Below, piece after piece: positions 54,002 through 63,220 of a stretch of DNA of 63,220 nucleotides. The DNA is from Robiginitomaculum sp. (GTDB lineage: Bacteria; Pseudomonadota; Alphaproteobacteria; Caulobacterales; Maricaulaceae), in assembly GCA_023301505.1 (NCBI GenBank), contig JALZUP010000001.1, positions 1-63,220 on the forward strand. The letters are read 5' to 3'. The translations under genes and the position numbers were made by a program. Each line of letters begins with the position of its first letter. Position 1 is the first letter of the stretch. The notes below the pieces were generated by a model. It ran no database searches, had not been told where the DNA came from, and saw nothing but the letters and a program-made list of their open reading frames with translations.

Positions 54002-56875
54002 TTAGTCAATCTGATTGCCATCCGTGTCCCAAAATTCTAACTCGGCTATGCCTAATTCGCGCACAGGGCCTTCGATTTGGGCGCGGTCGCCGACAATAAC
54101 CCAAATGATAGAGCCTGTTTTGATTGTATCTTTCGCGGTCTGGCGAAGGCTGTCTACTGTTAGGCTTTCATAGCGCTGGGCAAGTGTTGTGGCGGCGTCA
54201 AGCGGCTTGCCATATTTGGCATTGCTGACAATCTCGCCGAGCACGGCATCGGCGGTTTCAAATTTACCGGGCAGGGAGCGCACCTCACTATTGACGACTT
54301 TTTCCAGCTCATCTTGGGTGATAGGCCGCGTGGTGAGATAGGCATTAATTTCTTTATAGAGTTCTTGTAGAGACTCTTTGGTTTTATCGGTCTGGACGGG
54401 CGCATAGACAAACCACGGGCGCTGTCCTTTCGCATCGCGCGTAAAGGTGAATGCGCCATAAGCCCAGCCCTTATCCTCGCGCAAATTCATATTGACCCGC
54501 GCGGTAAAAGCTCCGCCTAAGGCTTCATTCATTGTTTGAATGGCCAGTGTTTCATCCGAGCCAGTTGGAGCGACAACATGGCCGCCAAGAATGAGCGATT
54601 GCGGCGCATCTGGCTTATCAACGATAATGACACGGTTTTGAGCGGGCAGATCAACGGCTGCGATATTTTTCACGGGAATATCCGTTTCTGGCACGGCCCA
54701 ATCCCCGAGTGCATTTTCAAATTTATCGATGGCCGTTTCTAAATCAATATCGCCAACGACAAAGAGTGTGGCATTATCGGGACGGATGAAGTTTTGATGA
54801 TAGGCGAGCAAATCCTCGCGGGTTAGCGATTGGGTGCTCTGGGCTGTGCCAGAGCCAGTAAATGGAATGCCATAAGCATGACCGCTTCCGTAAAGGGCGG
54901 GCGGGAGCAAGCGCAAGGCGAGCTGTACGGGCTGTGCTTTTTCACGTTCAATGAAAGCTAGCCAGCGATTGCGCAGGCGTTCTAGCCCGTCTGCGTCAAA
55001 TGCAGGGTTTTTCACAATATCTGCAAATATAGTGAGCGAGCTATCAAATTTATCCTTTAGAGCGCTCATCTGTACGGTGCTGCTATCGAGTGAGGCGCTA
55101 CTGGATAAAGTTGCGCCCAGACTGTCGAGCTGTCCCGATAGTTCAAGCTCATCAAGGCTTGTCGTTCCATCATCGAGCATGGACATAGCAAAGCTGGATA
55201 CGCCGAGTTTACGGCCCGCATCTGCGGCATAGCCCGCGTCAAATTCAAGGGCCATATTGATGACAGGGATGGCGTCGCGCTGGGCAAGGACAAGTTTAAG
55301 TCCGTTAGATAGCTGCGCGGTTTGAATATCGGGAAAGTTAAGCTGCGGGACGGGGCCAATATCAGGCAAGGCGGAGCGGTCTGCGCCTTGGGCCGCTGAT
55401 TCTGGTTCACCAAAGGGCAGAATATCAAGGTGGAATGCGCCGTCAGAGAGCCATTGCTGCGCGCTATTGCGTACAAGCTGCGGCGTGGCGGCATTGACCC
55501 AGCCTAGCTGCGTTTTCCAAAAGCTGGGGTCGCCAGCATAAAGCTCGCCTTCCGCTAGTACAGCGGCCTTGCCATAAAAGCCGCCAATTTCCTCTACGCC
55601 GCGAATGTATAATGCGTTTAGCTTTGTTTTATTGGCATCAAGTTCGGCTTGGGTGGGGCCATTTTCTAAAAACTCGGCCATGATCTCATCAATCACGGCA
55701 TTGGCTTCGGCTCTGGCGGCCTTATCGGATTTGGGCGCTAGGGTGACATTGATTGTAAAAATTGACGCCAGATTATGTTCTTCATTATAGACTGAAATAT
55801 TGGTGGCCAGCTCGCGTTCAAAGACAAGCTCTTTGTAAAGGCGCGAGGTCTTGCCTGAGCCTAATATTTGGGCTGCGAGCGATAACACCGCGCTATCTTG
55901 GCTAAGCCGTCCCGGCACAGCCCAGTAACGGTCAAGACGGGCTTGAGGCACGCGGTCATACATGACTTCTTTTCTGATGCCTGTATGGGCAGGGACCCAG
56001 TCTTTGAGCTGAGAGAGAGGCTCGCCAGTCGGCGCGTCGCCAAAATATTTTTCCATAAGCGGCTTGGCCGTAGCGGCGTCAATATCGCCAGCAAGCACGA
56101 CGACCGTATTGGTTGCGCCATAATATTTTTTAAACCAGCTTTTCACATCTTCGAGTGAGGCGGCATCAAGGTCGGCCATAGATCCAATGGTAGACCAGCG
56201 ATAGGGATGGCCTTCGGGGAACAATCCCTCGAGCACGCGATATTCAGCCAAGCCATAAGGCTGTGTATCGCCTTGGCGCTTTTCATTTTGAACTACGCCG
56301 CGCTGTTCATCGAGGCGCTCTTCTGTGATTGCGCCCTCAAAATGGGTCATGCGGTCAGATTCCATCCACAGCGCCATATCCAGCGCGGGCGTAGGCACCG
56401 TTTGAAAATAATTAGTGCGGTCAAACCATGTGGTGCCATTCATGCCCGTTGCGCCAGCCTTTTCAAAGGGGCCGAAATATTCATCATTATAATTTTCCGA
56501 GCCATTAAACATAAGATGCTCAAACAGATGGGCAAAACCTGTCTTGCCAGGCTCTTCATCCTTGGAGCCAACATTATACCAAACCGATACGGCAACGGTT
56601 GGCGTTTTGCGGTCTTCATGGACAACAACGCGCAAGCCATTATCAAGAGTGAAGCTCTCAAAGGGAATGTCAATTTCTGGGGCGGCCTCGCGCGCATCTT
56701 CGGGCGTGATATAACGCGGCTCTGTCGTGTCAGGGGTGACGGCGGCAAGGGCGGCATTTTGCGTTTTCAGACTGGCTCCTGTTAGCTCTTTGGCGGGGGC
56801 AGTCTCGCCGCTACAGCCGCCCAGCACAAATGCTGAGGCTGTTACCCAAAGCAGGGATTTGAAAAGCAAATTCAT
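54002..56875 (-). CDS. M16 family zinc metallopeptidase, lipoprotein
   Basis: 957 aa from ATG 56875, which has AAGGAT before it; the ORF track adds 22 residues. A lipoprotein signal ends FVLGGC. The first M16 half has the active-site HLFEHLMFNG (HxxEH) and the downstream Glu; the second half (about residues 480-957) keeps the fold but not the motif, as usual for pitrilysin-like two-lobe enzymes. It is probably an outer-envelope peptidase that degrades unfolded peptides. It is monocistronic. Confidence 0.93.
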   Translation of the reverse strand: MNLLFKSLLWVTASAFVLGGCSGETAPAKELTGASLKTQNAALAAVTPDTTEPRYITPEDAREAAPEIDIPFESFTLDNGLRVVVHEDRKTPTVAVSVWYNVGSKDEEPGKTGFAHLFEHLMFNGSENYNDEYFGPFEKAGATGMNGTTWFDRTNYFQTVPTPALDMALWMESDRMTHFEGAITEERLDEQRGVVQNEKRQGDTQPYGLAEYRVLEGLFPEGHPYRWSTIGSMADLDAASLEDVKSWFKKYYGATNTVVVLAGDIDAATAKPLMEKYFGDAPTGEPLSQLKDWVPAHTGIRKEVMYDRVPQARLDRYWAVPGRLSQDSAVLSLAAQILGSGKTSRLYKELVFERELATNISVYNEEHNLASIFTINVTLAPKSDKAARAEANAVIDEIMAEFLENGPTQAELDANKTKLNALYIRGVEEIGGFYGKAAVLAEGELYAGDPSFWKTQLGWVNAATPQLVRNSAQQWLSDGAFHLDILPFGEPESAAQGADRSALPDIGPVPQLNFPDIQTAQLSNGLKLVLAQRDAIPVINMALEFDAGYAADAGRKLGVSSFAMSMLDDGTTSLDELELSGQLDSLGATLSSSASLDSSTVQMSALKDKFDSSLTIFADIVKNPAFDADGLERLRNRWLAFIEREKAQPVQLALRLLPPALYGSGHAYGIPFTGSGTAQSTQSLTREDLLAYHQNFIRPDNATLFVVGDIDLETAIDKFENALGDWAVPETDIPVKNIAAVDLPAQNRVIIVDKPDAPQSLILGGHVVAPTGSDETLAIQTMNEALGGAFTARVNMNLREDKGWAYGAFTFTRDAKGQRPWFVYAPVQTDKTKESLQELYKEINAYLTTRPITQDELEKVVNSEVRSLPGKFETADAVLGEIVSNAKYGKPLDAATTLAQRYESLTVDSLRQTAKDTIKTGSIIWVIVGDRAQIEGPVRELGIAELEFWDTDGNQID

Positions 56876-56977
56876 GGGCTTATCCTTTAAATGTCGTCGT
56901 ATAAATGTCGTCGTAAAGTCTCGTCTGAAACTGTCATGCAAAATGTCATCTAGCTTTATATGCTTTATATAGTCTTA

Positions 56978-57436
56978 TTACGGGCTGGCGCGCAATCTAT
57001 CCAGCACGCCTTGCAAAATGTAAGACGCGGCTAGCTTATCTACCGCTTCGGCGCGTTTGCTACGGCTGCTATCGGCTTCTAATAATGTTCGCGTGACGGC
57101 TGCTGTAGAGAGGCGTTCATCCCAGAAGAAAATAGGGACATCGCGAAGGCTAGATAAATTATGAGCAAGGTCTTTGACCGATTGCGCGCGCGGGCCGCTA
57201 CTGCCGTCCATATTTAGCGGCAAACCAATAATCAGCGCGCTTGCGCCCTTGGCGTCATAAATATCAAATAATTTGGCCGCGTCAGGGGTGAATTTCTTGC
57301 GCTTAATCGTCTCAAGCGGGCTGGCGATTAGGCGCGTTGCATCGCTAATGGCAATTCCCAATGTCTTTGTTCCGGGGTCAAGCCCCATCAGGGGGCCAGA
57401 GCTAGCGGCGAGTATGTCTATGTCGATGATTGCCAT
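56978..57436 (-). CDS. ruvX: Holliday junction resolvase-like RuvX (YqgF)
   Basis: 152 aa. RNase-H fold: MGLDPGTKTLGIAISDATRLIASPLETI (metal Asp), ALIIGLPLNMDGSSGPRAQSV and FWDERLSTAAVTRTLLEAD. The protein acts in 16S rRNA 5' processing and is called a resolvase-like nuclease. It is near the gat genes as in Caulobacter relatives. Nine bases separate it from the upstream membrane-protein gene, so they are probably co-transcribed. Confidence 0.93.
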   Translation of the reverse strand: MAIIDIDILAASSGPLMGLDPGTKTLGIAISDATRLIASPLETIKRKKFTPDAAKLFDIYDAKGASALIIGLPLNMDGSSGPRAQSVKDLAHNLSSLRDVPIFFWDERLSTAAVTRTLLEADSSRSKRAEAVDKLAASYILQGVLDRLRASP

Positions 57437-57444
57437 AGGCGGCT

Positions 57445-58053
57445 CTAGGGCGGGCCGCCAAAAGGGTCAAGCCACATCTTAAGCTGTAAGGCAATATAGG
57501 CCAGACCCAATAGGCCCAATGTAAGCTTAACCCATAAGCGCGGATGACGCCGCCATAACACAATGGCGCAGGCTAGGCCTATCGCGGCTTCGATCATGCT
57601 GATCCAGCGCCCGCCGCGGCTATCTTGCCAATAAGAGATGGGCGAGTGAAAACGCCAATCAGATAAGGGCCAAAGATGGCGATAGGCATCATGGCTGTGT
57701 ACGGGTATATCGGTGGCGATATGGATAAGGGCGGCCAAGGATAACATTAAGAGGGCTAAGCCCCATTTGAGGCTACGCCCCGATGCGTTGAGCCAAAATC
57801 CGATGCCCGCGAGCAGGGCAAAGAGCGGTATGGAATTGGGCGGGGCAATAATCGCCTGCATTGTGTCTTCGAAATAAAGCTCGCGCCATAATGTGCGCCT
57901 GCCCACATCATTGATCCACATTTGCCACGGCGCCCAAATATAAATGGCGATATCAGGAATGAGCGAGCCAATAGCAATAGCCCAATTGCGCACAGGCTTT
58001 CCAGATTTAGACAGCAGTGCCATCGCTAAAAGTGTATGGGTTGGACTATTCAT
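57445..58053 (-). CDS. DUF457/YdjM-like membrane metal-dependent hydrolase
   Basis: 202 aa with about five membrane spans. It starts NSPTHTLLAMALLS; His residues and Asp in IGSLIPDIAIYIW, AALIHIATDIPVHSHDAYRHLWPLSDWRFHSPISYW form the possible metal site of the LexA-regulated YdjM/DUF457 group. These are annotated as inner-membrane hydrolases with no proven substrate. It precedes ruvX by 8 bases. Confidence 0.8.
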   Translation of the reverse strand: MNSPTHTLLAMALLSKSGKPVRNWAIAIGSLIPDIAIYIWAPWQMWINDVGRRTLWRELYFEDTMQAIIAPPNSIPLFALLAGIGFWLNASGRSLKWGLALLMLSLAALIHIATDIPVHSHDAYRHLWPLSDWRFHSPISYWQDSRGGRWISMIEAAIGLACAIVLWRRHPRLWVKLTLGLLGLAYIALQLKMWLDPFGGPP

Positions 58054-58136
58054 CTGGTGCGGGTCATCTGGTGGGGCGTGTCCTCTATTTTGGGCTTTTG
58101 TCTCTTTGTTTGTTTGGTTTTTGCTTTGGCTCTTGG

Positions 58137-58733
58137 TTATTTTTGGCGCTCAGGGTGAACCCCGATCCAGTTTTCATCAACATAGGCTTTTATAGCGGTA
58201 TTGTCTGTATTGAGATCGCCCGTCAACGGAAAAAGCCGATCAAGCACGACATGTTTGTTTTGGCCATCAAAAGCACAGATAAAGATGGGGACCTTGGCGG
58301 CGTAAGCAGCCCGTAAATAGCCTGTCTTATAGCGCTCAACTTTGCTGCGCGTGCCTTCGGGCGGAAAACCGACACATATTTTCTCGCTTTGCTCATATAG
58401 CTCTGAGACTTGCGAAACCACATTTGTGCCTTTTCCGCGATTAACAGGAAATCCACCAAGCGCGCGCAGCAATGGTCCCATAGGCCAGAAAAACCACTCT
58501 TCTTTGATGAGGAATGTATATTTAAAACCGCTAGCAAGCATAGCCAGTGATGCGCTTATGGCATCCCAATTGCTGGTGTGAGGCACGCCGACAATGATGA
58601 ATTTTGGCTCGTCAGGCATTTTGCCAATTAATTTCCAGCCTGTTAGCTTTAGCCCCAAAGAGCCAATGGCGCGGGTTAGTGCATTGCCCATGCGCGGGGA
58701 ATGTTCACTCATATGTGGGTTGTCATATTTCAT
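58137..58733 (-). CDS. Lysophospholipid acyltransferase (LPLAT) family protein, copy 1
   Basis: 198 aa. The HX4D motif is VGVPHTSNWDAIS, and the second motif is FPPEGTRSKVERYKTGYLRAA. The hydrophobic stretch around residue 60-80 would attach to the membrane. The family transfers acyl chains to lysophosphatidate or related lipids; this short type, acting on 198 aa, is often next to envelope genes. It has a paralogue directly upstream with the same length and motifs. Start chosen as in the ORF track; there is no clear ribosome site. Confidence 0.88.
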   Translation of the reverse strand: MKYDNPHMSEHSPRMGNALTRAIGSLGLKLTGWKLIGKMPDEPKFIIVGVPHTSNWDAISASLAMLASGFKYTFLIKEEWFFWPMGPLLRALGGFPVNRGKGTNVVSQVSELYEQSEKICVGFPPEGTRSKVERYKTGYLRAAYAAKVPIFICAFDGQNKHVVLDRLFPLTGDLNTDNTAIKAYVDENWIGVHPERQK

Positions 58734-58772
58734 ATTGCTAATCGTCTGTCTGTCTATTGCTATATTAAAGGA

Positions 58773-59369
58773 TTATCCGAGTTCAGGCCGCACACCGATA
58801 AATGTACTATCAAGATAAGCTTTTATCGCCGCGTTGTCAGCGTCCATATCGCCGCTAAGCTCAAAAATTTTATCCAAGACGACTTCTTTGGTCGGCCCAT
58901 TTAGTCCAATGATGAAAACAGGCACATTGGCGGCATAGGCTATGCGCAGATAACCTCTTCGTAACTGCTTAACTTTGCGGCGCGTGCCTTCAGGCATTAT
59001 GCCTAGCCACGCTGTCTCATTAGAGTTAAACCAATTTGTCATTTGTGCGACGATATCAGTTTTGCCTCTGCGCTCAACTGGTACGCCGCCCATTGCCTTC
59101 CACAGCCCGCCAAGGGGAAAGAAGAAGGCTTGTTTTTTCATCATCCAAGAAAAACGCAGCCCGACGGATAACATAGAGGCCATAGCAATCACAAAGTCCC
59201 AATTGCTGGTATGAGGCGCGCCAATAATGACGATTTTTTCTACATTAGGTAGCTGCCCTGTTACCTTCCAGCCAATGCATTTTAAGATTAAATCGCCAAT
59301 AAATCGAGTGACAATATTGCCCATGCGGGGCGTGAGCGGTGAAATATTATCATTGTTAAATTTAGCCAT
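58773..59369 (-). CDS. Lysophospholipid acyltransferase (LPLAT) family protein, copy 2
   Basis: 198 aa. IGAPHTSNWDFVIAM is the HX4D motif and IMPEGTRRKVKQLRRGYLRIA the second. It aligns end to end with the neighbour gene (GNIVTRFIGDLILKCIGWKVTGQ against GNALTRAIGSLGLKLTGWKLIGK), so the pair is an old tandem duplication. The C-terminal ends also match (TFIGVRPELG/WIGVHPERQK). It is transcribed first, 39 bases before copy 1. Substrate split between the copies is unknown. Confidence 0.88.
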   Translation of the reverse strand: MAKFNNDNISPLTPRMGNIVTRFIGDLILKCIGWKVTGQLPNVEKIVIIGAPHTSNWDFVIAMASMLSVGLRFSWMMKKQAFFFPLGGLWKAMGGVPVERRGKTDIVAQMTNWFNSNETAWLGIMPEGTRRKVKQLRRGYLRIAYAANVPVFIIGLNGPTKEVVLDKIFELSGDMDADNAAIKAYLDSTFIGVRPELG

Positions 59370-59534
59370 AAAATCTGGTAGACTGATTGATGTTAAAGCG
59401 CAATGCGCGGCGGGAAAAACTTAAAGGCTAGCGGATAGGACTAAAGGAGCGCTCATTCGCCTTTACCTTAAGTCTTTTCTTGCTCCCAACCGCGCCCCCT
59501 GCTAATTCGCGGCTAGGCTATTATGGAGACTCGC

Positions 59535-59849
59535 GTGAGCGATCAAAAAACCACAGAAAATGACGGCGTTACCGCCGAGATTGTCAAAAAAATCGCGCGG
59601 CTTTCGCGTTTACATGTCGAAGAGAGCCGCTTGGCTCCTCTGGCGGATGAGCTGAACGGTATTTTAGGCTGGATTGAACAGCTCGGCGAAGTGGATGTTG
59701 AGGGCGTTGCGCCTATGACCTCTGCCGTGGACGTCGCTGCGCCCATGCGTGATGACGTGATTAGCGATGGCGGCGTGCGCGATGACGTGCTGGCCAATGC
59801 GCCCAAAGCCGATGACGGCTTTTACGTTGTTCCGCGCAGCGTAGAATAG
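59535..59849 (+). CDS. gatC: Aspartyl/glutamyl-tRNA amidotransferase subunit C
   Basis: About 104 aa. The core is [34 protein letters not shown] then [19 protein letters not shown], typical for GatC. I prefer GTG 59535, because the GGAG at 59525 stands before it; the track start 59523 is an ATG without a site. GatC steadies the GatA-GatB complex. It is followed by gatA after 10 bases. Confidence 0.94.
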   Translation: MSDQKTTENDGVTAEIVKKIARLSRLHVEESRLAPLADELNGILGWIEQLGEVDVEGVAPMTSAVDVAAPMRDDVISDGGVRDDVLANAPKADDGFYVVPRSVE

Positions 59850-59859
59850 GAGGGCCGCT

Positions 59860-61332
59860 ATGTCTGATTTAACACAGTTGAGCCTTGAGGCTGCGCTTAG
59901 CGGACTTAAAGCTAAAGAGTTCTCCTCTGAGGATATCACCAAAGCGCATATTGACGCCATTGAAGGCGCAGGCGCGCTTAACGCCTTTGTCACGCCCAGC
60001 TTTGATTTAGCGCTAGAGCAAGCCAAAGCCAGTGACGCCAAGCTCGCCAAAGGCGAGGGCGGGGCGCTTGAAGGCGCGCCTTTGGGCGTGAAAGATTTAT
60101 TTTGCACGCAGGGCGTAAAAACCACAGCGTGCTCTAAAATTCTCGGTGAATTTACGCCGACTTATGAGAGCTCCGTCACGGCCAATATGAAGGCAGACGG
60201 CATGGTTATGCTTGGCAAGCTTGCGCTGGATGAATTTGCGATGGGCAGCTCAAATGAGACCTCTGCATTTGGCGCGGTGATTAATCCGTGGAAAGCCGCT
60301 GACGGGGCAGCCCGCGTGCCGGGCGGCTCCTCTGGCGGTAGCGCGGCGGCGGTGGCTGCAGATTTATGTTTAGGCGCAACGGCGACTGATACAGGTGGCT
60401 CTATCCGCCAGCCGGCCGCTTTTACAGGCACAGTCGGGATGAAGCCAACCTATGGCCGATGTTCTCGCTGGGGCACAGTGGCTTTTGCCAGCTCGCTTGA
60501 CCAAGCTGGCCCGATTGCCAAAACTGTGAAAGATAGCGCAATTCTTTTGCAAAGCATGGCAGGGCATGACCCCAAAGATAGCACCTCGCTTAATATTGAC
60601 GTGCCTGATTGGGTGAGCGCGTGCGGCGGCTCTGTGAAGGGCATGAAAATTGGCATCCCCAAAGAATATACAATGGACGGCATGCCCGCCGAGATCGAAG
60701 CGCTCTGGCAGCAAGGCATTAAATGGCTCCAAGAGGCTGGCGCGCAAATCGTGAATGTGTCGCTGCCGCATACGAAATATGCTCTGCCAGCCTATTATAT
60801 CGTCGCCCCTGCGGAGGCCTCGTCTAATCTGGCGCGCTATGACGGTATGCGCTACGGCGCGCGCGTTGAAGGCGATAACCTAAATGACACTTATGAGCGC
60901 ACACGCGCGCAGGGCTTTGGCGAAGAAGTTCGCCGCCGCATCATGATTGGAACCTATGTTCTATCTGCGGGTTATTATGATGCTTATTATCTGCAAGCGC
61001 AAAAAGTGCGCACGCGCATTGCGCAGGACTTTAAAACCGCATGGGAGCAATGCGACGCCTTGCTCACCCCAACGACGCCAAATGCGGCCTTCCCAGTTGG
61101 GCATAAATTTGATGACCCGGTGCAAATGTATCTCAATGACATTTTCACCGTGACAGCGAATTTGGCGGGCCTTCCAAGTATCAGCGTTCCTGCAAGTCTG
61201 GACAGTAATGGCTTGCCGCTAGGTCTTCAGATTATCGGACGCGCGCTGGACGAAGACACCGTGTTTAAAGCCGCAAGCGCGCTGGAAGACGCCGCTGGGT
61301 TTAACGCCAAGCCGAACAAATGGTGGGTGTAA
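59860..61332 (+). CDS. gatA: Aspartyl/glutamyl-tRNA amidotransferase subunit A
   Basis: 490 aa amidase. The Lys-Ser-Ser triad is in LGVKDLF (Lys about residue 75), [11 protein letters not shown] (cis-Ser) and [11 protein letters not shown] (nucleophile Ser). It releases ammonia from glutamine and passes it to GatB to convert Glu-tRNA(Gln) or Asp-tRNA(Asn). GGAGG lies upstream. Length and motifs are normal. It is separated from gatB by 91 bases. Confidence 0.97.
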   Translation: MSDLTQLSLEAALSGLKAKEFSSEDITKAHIDAIEGAGALNAFVTPSFDLALEQAKASDAKLAKGEGGALEGAPLGVKDLFCTQGVKTTACSKILGEFTPTYESSVTANMKADGMVMLGKLALDEFAMGSSNETSAFGAVINPWKAADGAARVPGGSSGGSAAAVAADLCLGATATDTGGSIRQPAAFTGTVGMKPTYGRCSRWGTVAFASSLDQAGPIAKTVKDSAILLQSMAGHDPKDSTSLNIDVPDWVSACGGSVKGMKIGIPKEYTMDGMPAEIEALWQQGIKWLQEAGAQIVNVSLPHTKYALPAYYIVAPAEASSNLARYDGMRYGARVEGDNLNDTYERTRAQGFGEEVRRRIMIGTYVLSAGYYDAYYLQAQKVRTRIAQDFKTAWEQCDALLTPTTPNAAFPVGHKFDDPVQMYLNDIFTVTANLAGLPSISVPASLDSNGLPLGLQIIGRALDEDTVFKAASALEDAAGFNAKPNKWWV

Positions 61333-61423
61333 TGACAGAGCATTATTTTATTAAGCTGAGCTACCCACATAATAGTACTTTTAAGGCGGCATTCATCAAC
61401 TTTCACCCTAAAGGAGCTGTATT

Positions 61424-62917
61424 ATGTTCATAGCACCTCGCGTCGCGGACGCAAAAGACTGGATTAAAGGCGAGACTGGGGATTGGGAAATCATCCTTGG
61501 GCTGGAGGTGCATGCGCAGGTCGCGTCCAGCTCCAAGCTATTTTCTGGCGCGGCGACGGAATATGGCAGCGCGCCGAACACGCAGGTCTCGCTGGTGGAT
61601 GCGGGCATGCCGGGCATGCTGCCTGTGGTCAATAAGTTCTGTATTGAGCAAGCGGTGAAGACGGGCCTTGGCCTTAACGCGCAGATTAATTTATTCTCGC
61701 GCTTTGACCGTAAAAACTATTTCTATGTTGATCTGCCCCAAGGGTATCAGATCAGCCAATTTGAGCATCCCATTGTCGGCGAAGGCGAGATTGAGATTGT
61801 GCCGATTGACGCCGATGGAAAAGTTGGCGAGCAAATCGTGGTTGGAATTGAGCGCCTGCATTTGGAGCAAGATGCGGGTAAATCCATCCATGACCTCTCA
61901 CCTGATGAGACCTATGTAGACCTTAACCGTAGTGGCGTGGCGCTCATGGAGATTGTATCAAAACCTGATATGCGCAGCCCTGATGAAGCCTCGGCCTATG
62001 TTGAAAAGCTGCGCTCTATTGTGCGCGCTTTGGGGACATGTGACGGGGATATGGAGAAGGGCAATCTTCGCGCTGATGTGAATGTCTCTGTGCGCCGTCC
62101 AGGCGGGGAGCTGGGCACGCGCTGCGAGATTAAAAATGTCAACTCCATGCGCTTTATCCGTCAGGCTATTAATTATGAAGCCCGCCGCCAGATTAAAATT
62201 TTGGAGGCTGGCGGTGAGGTTGACCAAGAAACCCGCCTCTTTGATAGCGCAAAGGGAGAGACCCGCACGATGCGCTCCAAAGAAGACGCGCATGATTATC
62301 GCTATTTCCCTGACCCTGATTTGCTGCCCATCAAGATTGAGCAAAGCTTTGTCGATAAAATTAAAGCCGATCTGCCAGAGCTTCCAGATATGCGCAAGGC
62401 GCGCTTTATGGAGCAGTATAGCTTGTCTGAATATGATGCGCGCTTGCTCACGAGTGAAAAACGTGTGTCCGGTTTTTATGAGACTCTGGCCAAAGGCCGC
62501 GACGCTAAGATTGCCGCGAACTGGATGCTGGGTGATTTCTTTGGCTCGCTAAATAAAGCGGGTCTGGAGCTTGAAAATAGCCCCGTTGACGCTAGCGCGC
62601 TGGGCGGTCTTTTGGACCGTATTGCTGATAAAACCATCTCTGGTAAAATCGCCAAACAGGTATTTGAGAAAATGTTTGACGGGGAGGGCAGCGCCGACGA
62701 AATCATTGAGCGCGACGGATTAAAGCAAGTCACAGATATGGGCGCGATTGAAAAAATCGTCGATGAGGTGATAGCCGCCAATGCAGATCAAGCCGCAAAA
62801 GTCGCCGAAAATCCACGCCTCATCGGCTTCTTCGTCGGACAGGTCATGAAAGCCAGCGGCGGCAAAGCAAACCCCCAAGCCGTCAATGAAATTTTGAAAG
62901 CGAAATTGGGGGGCTAA
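61424..62917 (+). CDS. gatB: Aspartyl/glutamyl-tRNA amidotransferase subunit B
   Basis: 497 aa. [20 protein letters not shown] and [20 protein letters not shown] are GatB signatures, with the helical YqeY-like tail at the end ([21 protein letters not shown]-like segment). It activates the misacylated tRNA with ATP and transfers ammonia. AAAGGAG lies seven bases before the ATG. It ends the gatCAB cluster; a hairpin (AAGGCTG...CAGCCTT, 22-base loop) begins at the stop codon. Confidence 0.97.
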   Translation: MFIAPRVADAKDWIKGETGDWEIILGLEVHAQVASSSKLFSGAATEYGSAPNTQVSLVDAGMPGMLPVVNKFCIEQAVKTGLGLNAQINLFSRFDRKNYFYVDLPQGYQISQFEHPIVGEGEIEIVPIDADGKVGEQIVVGIERLHLEQDAGKSIHDLSPDETYVDLNRSGVALMEIVSKPDMRSPDEASAYVEKLRSIVRALGTCDGDMEKGNLRADVNVSVRRPGGELGTRCEIKNVNSMRFIRQAINYEARRQIKILEAGGEVDQETRLFDSAKGETRTMRSKEDAHDYRYFPDPDLLPIKIEQSFVDKIKADLPELPDMRKARFMEQYSLSEYDARLLTSEKRVSGFYETLAKGRDAKIAANWMLGDFFGSLNKAGLELENSPVDASALGGLLDRIADKTISGKIAKQVFEKMFDGEGSADEIIERDGLKQVTDMGAIEKIVDEVIAANADQAAKVAENPRLIGFFVGQVMKASGGKANPQAVNEILKAKLGG

Positions 62918-63008
62918 GGCTGGTTGGGACGGCACTGGAGGCGGCAGCCTTTAATTTAAGGACCTCCTCTTTGGAAAAAATCATCGTCGAAAAATCATAG
63001 AGTTCATT

Positions 63009-63038
63009 AAAAAAGCCGCGCTTGATGCGCGGCTTTTT
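63009..63038. terminator. Bidirectional intrinsic terminator between gatB and the TonB-receptor gene
   Basis: AAAAAAGCCGCGC, loop TTGAT, GCGCGGCTTTTT. A GC stem of seven pairs with an A-tract on one side and T-tract on the other serves both converging genes. Confidence 0.9.
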
Positions 63039-63098
63039 AATTTTACAGATTTGCAGCCTGTTTGGCGTTTTCTGTCTTAACTCACGGAGTTTAACCCC

Positions 63099-63220
63099 CT
63101 AAAAGCCATATGAGACGGATAGGCGGAGATTGCGGCCTGCTAGAGGCGCAATATCTTTGAGCTGAGATGTGTTCAGGCGAGCCTCTTCATCAAACAGATT
63201 GTCTAATCCGACAATGATTG
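63099..63220 (-). CDS. TonB-dependent receptor, C-terminal fragment
   Basis: Too short for the track. The minus strand from the right edge reads IIVGLDNLFDEEARLNTSQL, then KDIAPLAGRNLRLSVSYGF and a stop. The LDNLFDEEAR and APLAGRN signatures and the final aromatic Phe are typical for the last beta strands of TonB-dependent outer-membrane receptors. The rest of the gene lies outside the window; the ligand is unknown. Confidence 0.88.
   Translation of the reverse strand, partial: IIVGLDNLFDEEARLNTSQLKDIAPLAGRNLRLSVSYGF

Noticed and set aside
56207-56785. A 192-codon plus-strand ORF opposite the M16 gene
   Set aside because: Lies wholly within the coding frame of the M16 peptidase and has no domain or ribosome-site support.
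1-63220. Search for tRNA, rRNA, insertion sequences, integrases, toxin-antitoxin pairs or restriction systems
   Set aside because: None could be supported by eye on either strand; the window is continuous chromosome with conserved gene order.

Overview
The window is ordinary, gene-dense chromosome from an alphaproteobacterium. The best guess is a marine, stalked or dimorphic member of the Caulobacterales/Maricaulales (Hyphomonadaceae or Robiginitomaculaceae type). The guess rests on a divK-pleD pair, an RNase R/topA/dprA/plsY/pyrC/pyrB neighbourhood, a MoxR/DUF58/DUF4159 cluster beside DUF1285-NUDIX-CCA, and a moderate GC content with GCGC-rich codon use. The species cannot be read from the sequence. 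I see no tRNA or rRNA gene, no CRISPR array, no insertion sequence, no integrase and no phage gene. No gap between genes exceeds 300 bases.

Layout. 1-3.7 kb: the end of the cell-shape (elongasome) operon mreC-mreD-mrdA-rodA. 3.8-8.3 kb: a receiver-Hpt protein, a sodium:neurotransmitter-type symporter, a small lipoprotein and an Ala-Glu epimerase of murein recycling. 8.4-12 kb: an MCE (Mla-type) lipid transport operon of STAS-permease, ATPase, MCE protein and auxiliary lipoprotein. 12-18.3 kb: a large two-TM coiled-coil protein (TipN-like topology), a small winged-helix-like protein, a GT-C-like membrane protein, a Crp/Fnr regulator and a secreted protein. 18.5-20 kb: queC-queE of queuosine synthesis. 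20-21.3 kb: two envelope proteins. 21.4-28.2 kb: the MoxR-DUF58-DUF4159-membrane protein operon, divergent from DUF1285-NUDIX-CCA (28.3-31 kb).

31-34.6 kb is the most accessory-looking part. It holds a trypsin-like protein without a signal peptide, a CmcJ/NvfI-like oxygenase, a VOC protein, a duplicated cupin, and a divergent TetR regulator whose likely operator is a perfect inverted repeat between the genes. 34.6-39.7 kb: DegP-like lipoprotein protease, DinB, DivK, PleD and ribosomal protein L33 (rpmG, too short for the ORF track). 39.8-54 kb: a minus-strand run of NUDIX, secreted repeat protein, rnr, topA, dprA, plsY, two small envelope proteins, a non-catalytic-looking dihydroorotase and pyrB. 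54-59.4 kb: M16 peptidase, ruvX, a DUF457-like membrane protein and tandem acyltransferases. 59.5-62.9 kb: gatC-gatA-gatB, then a bidirectional terminator and the C-terminus of a TonB-dependent receptor running off the end.

Most genes are housekeeping: cell wall and envelope, cell-cycle signalling, tRNA and nucleotide metabolism, DNA repair. I find no convincing undescribed defence or mobile system. The items most worth a second look are the TetR-cupin-VOC-oxygenase locus, the Met-Gly-Asp repeat lipoprotein with a lectin-like end, the GT-C protein, the cytosolic-looking trypsin fold, hairpins before pyrB and topA, and a recurring pattern of short tandem repeats.
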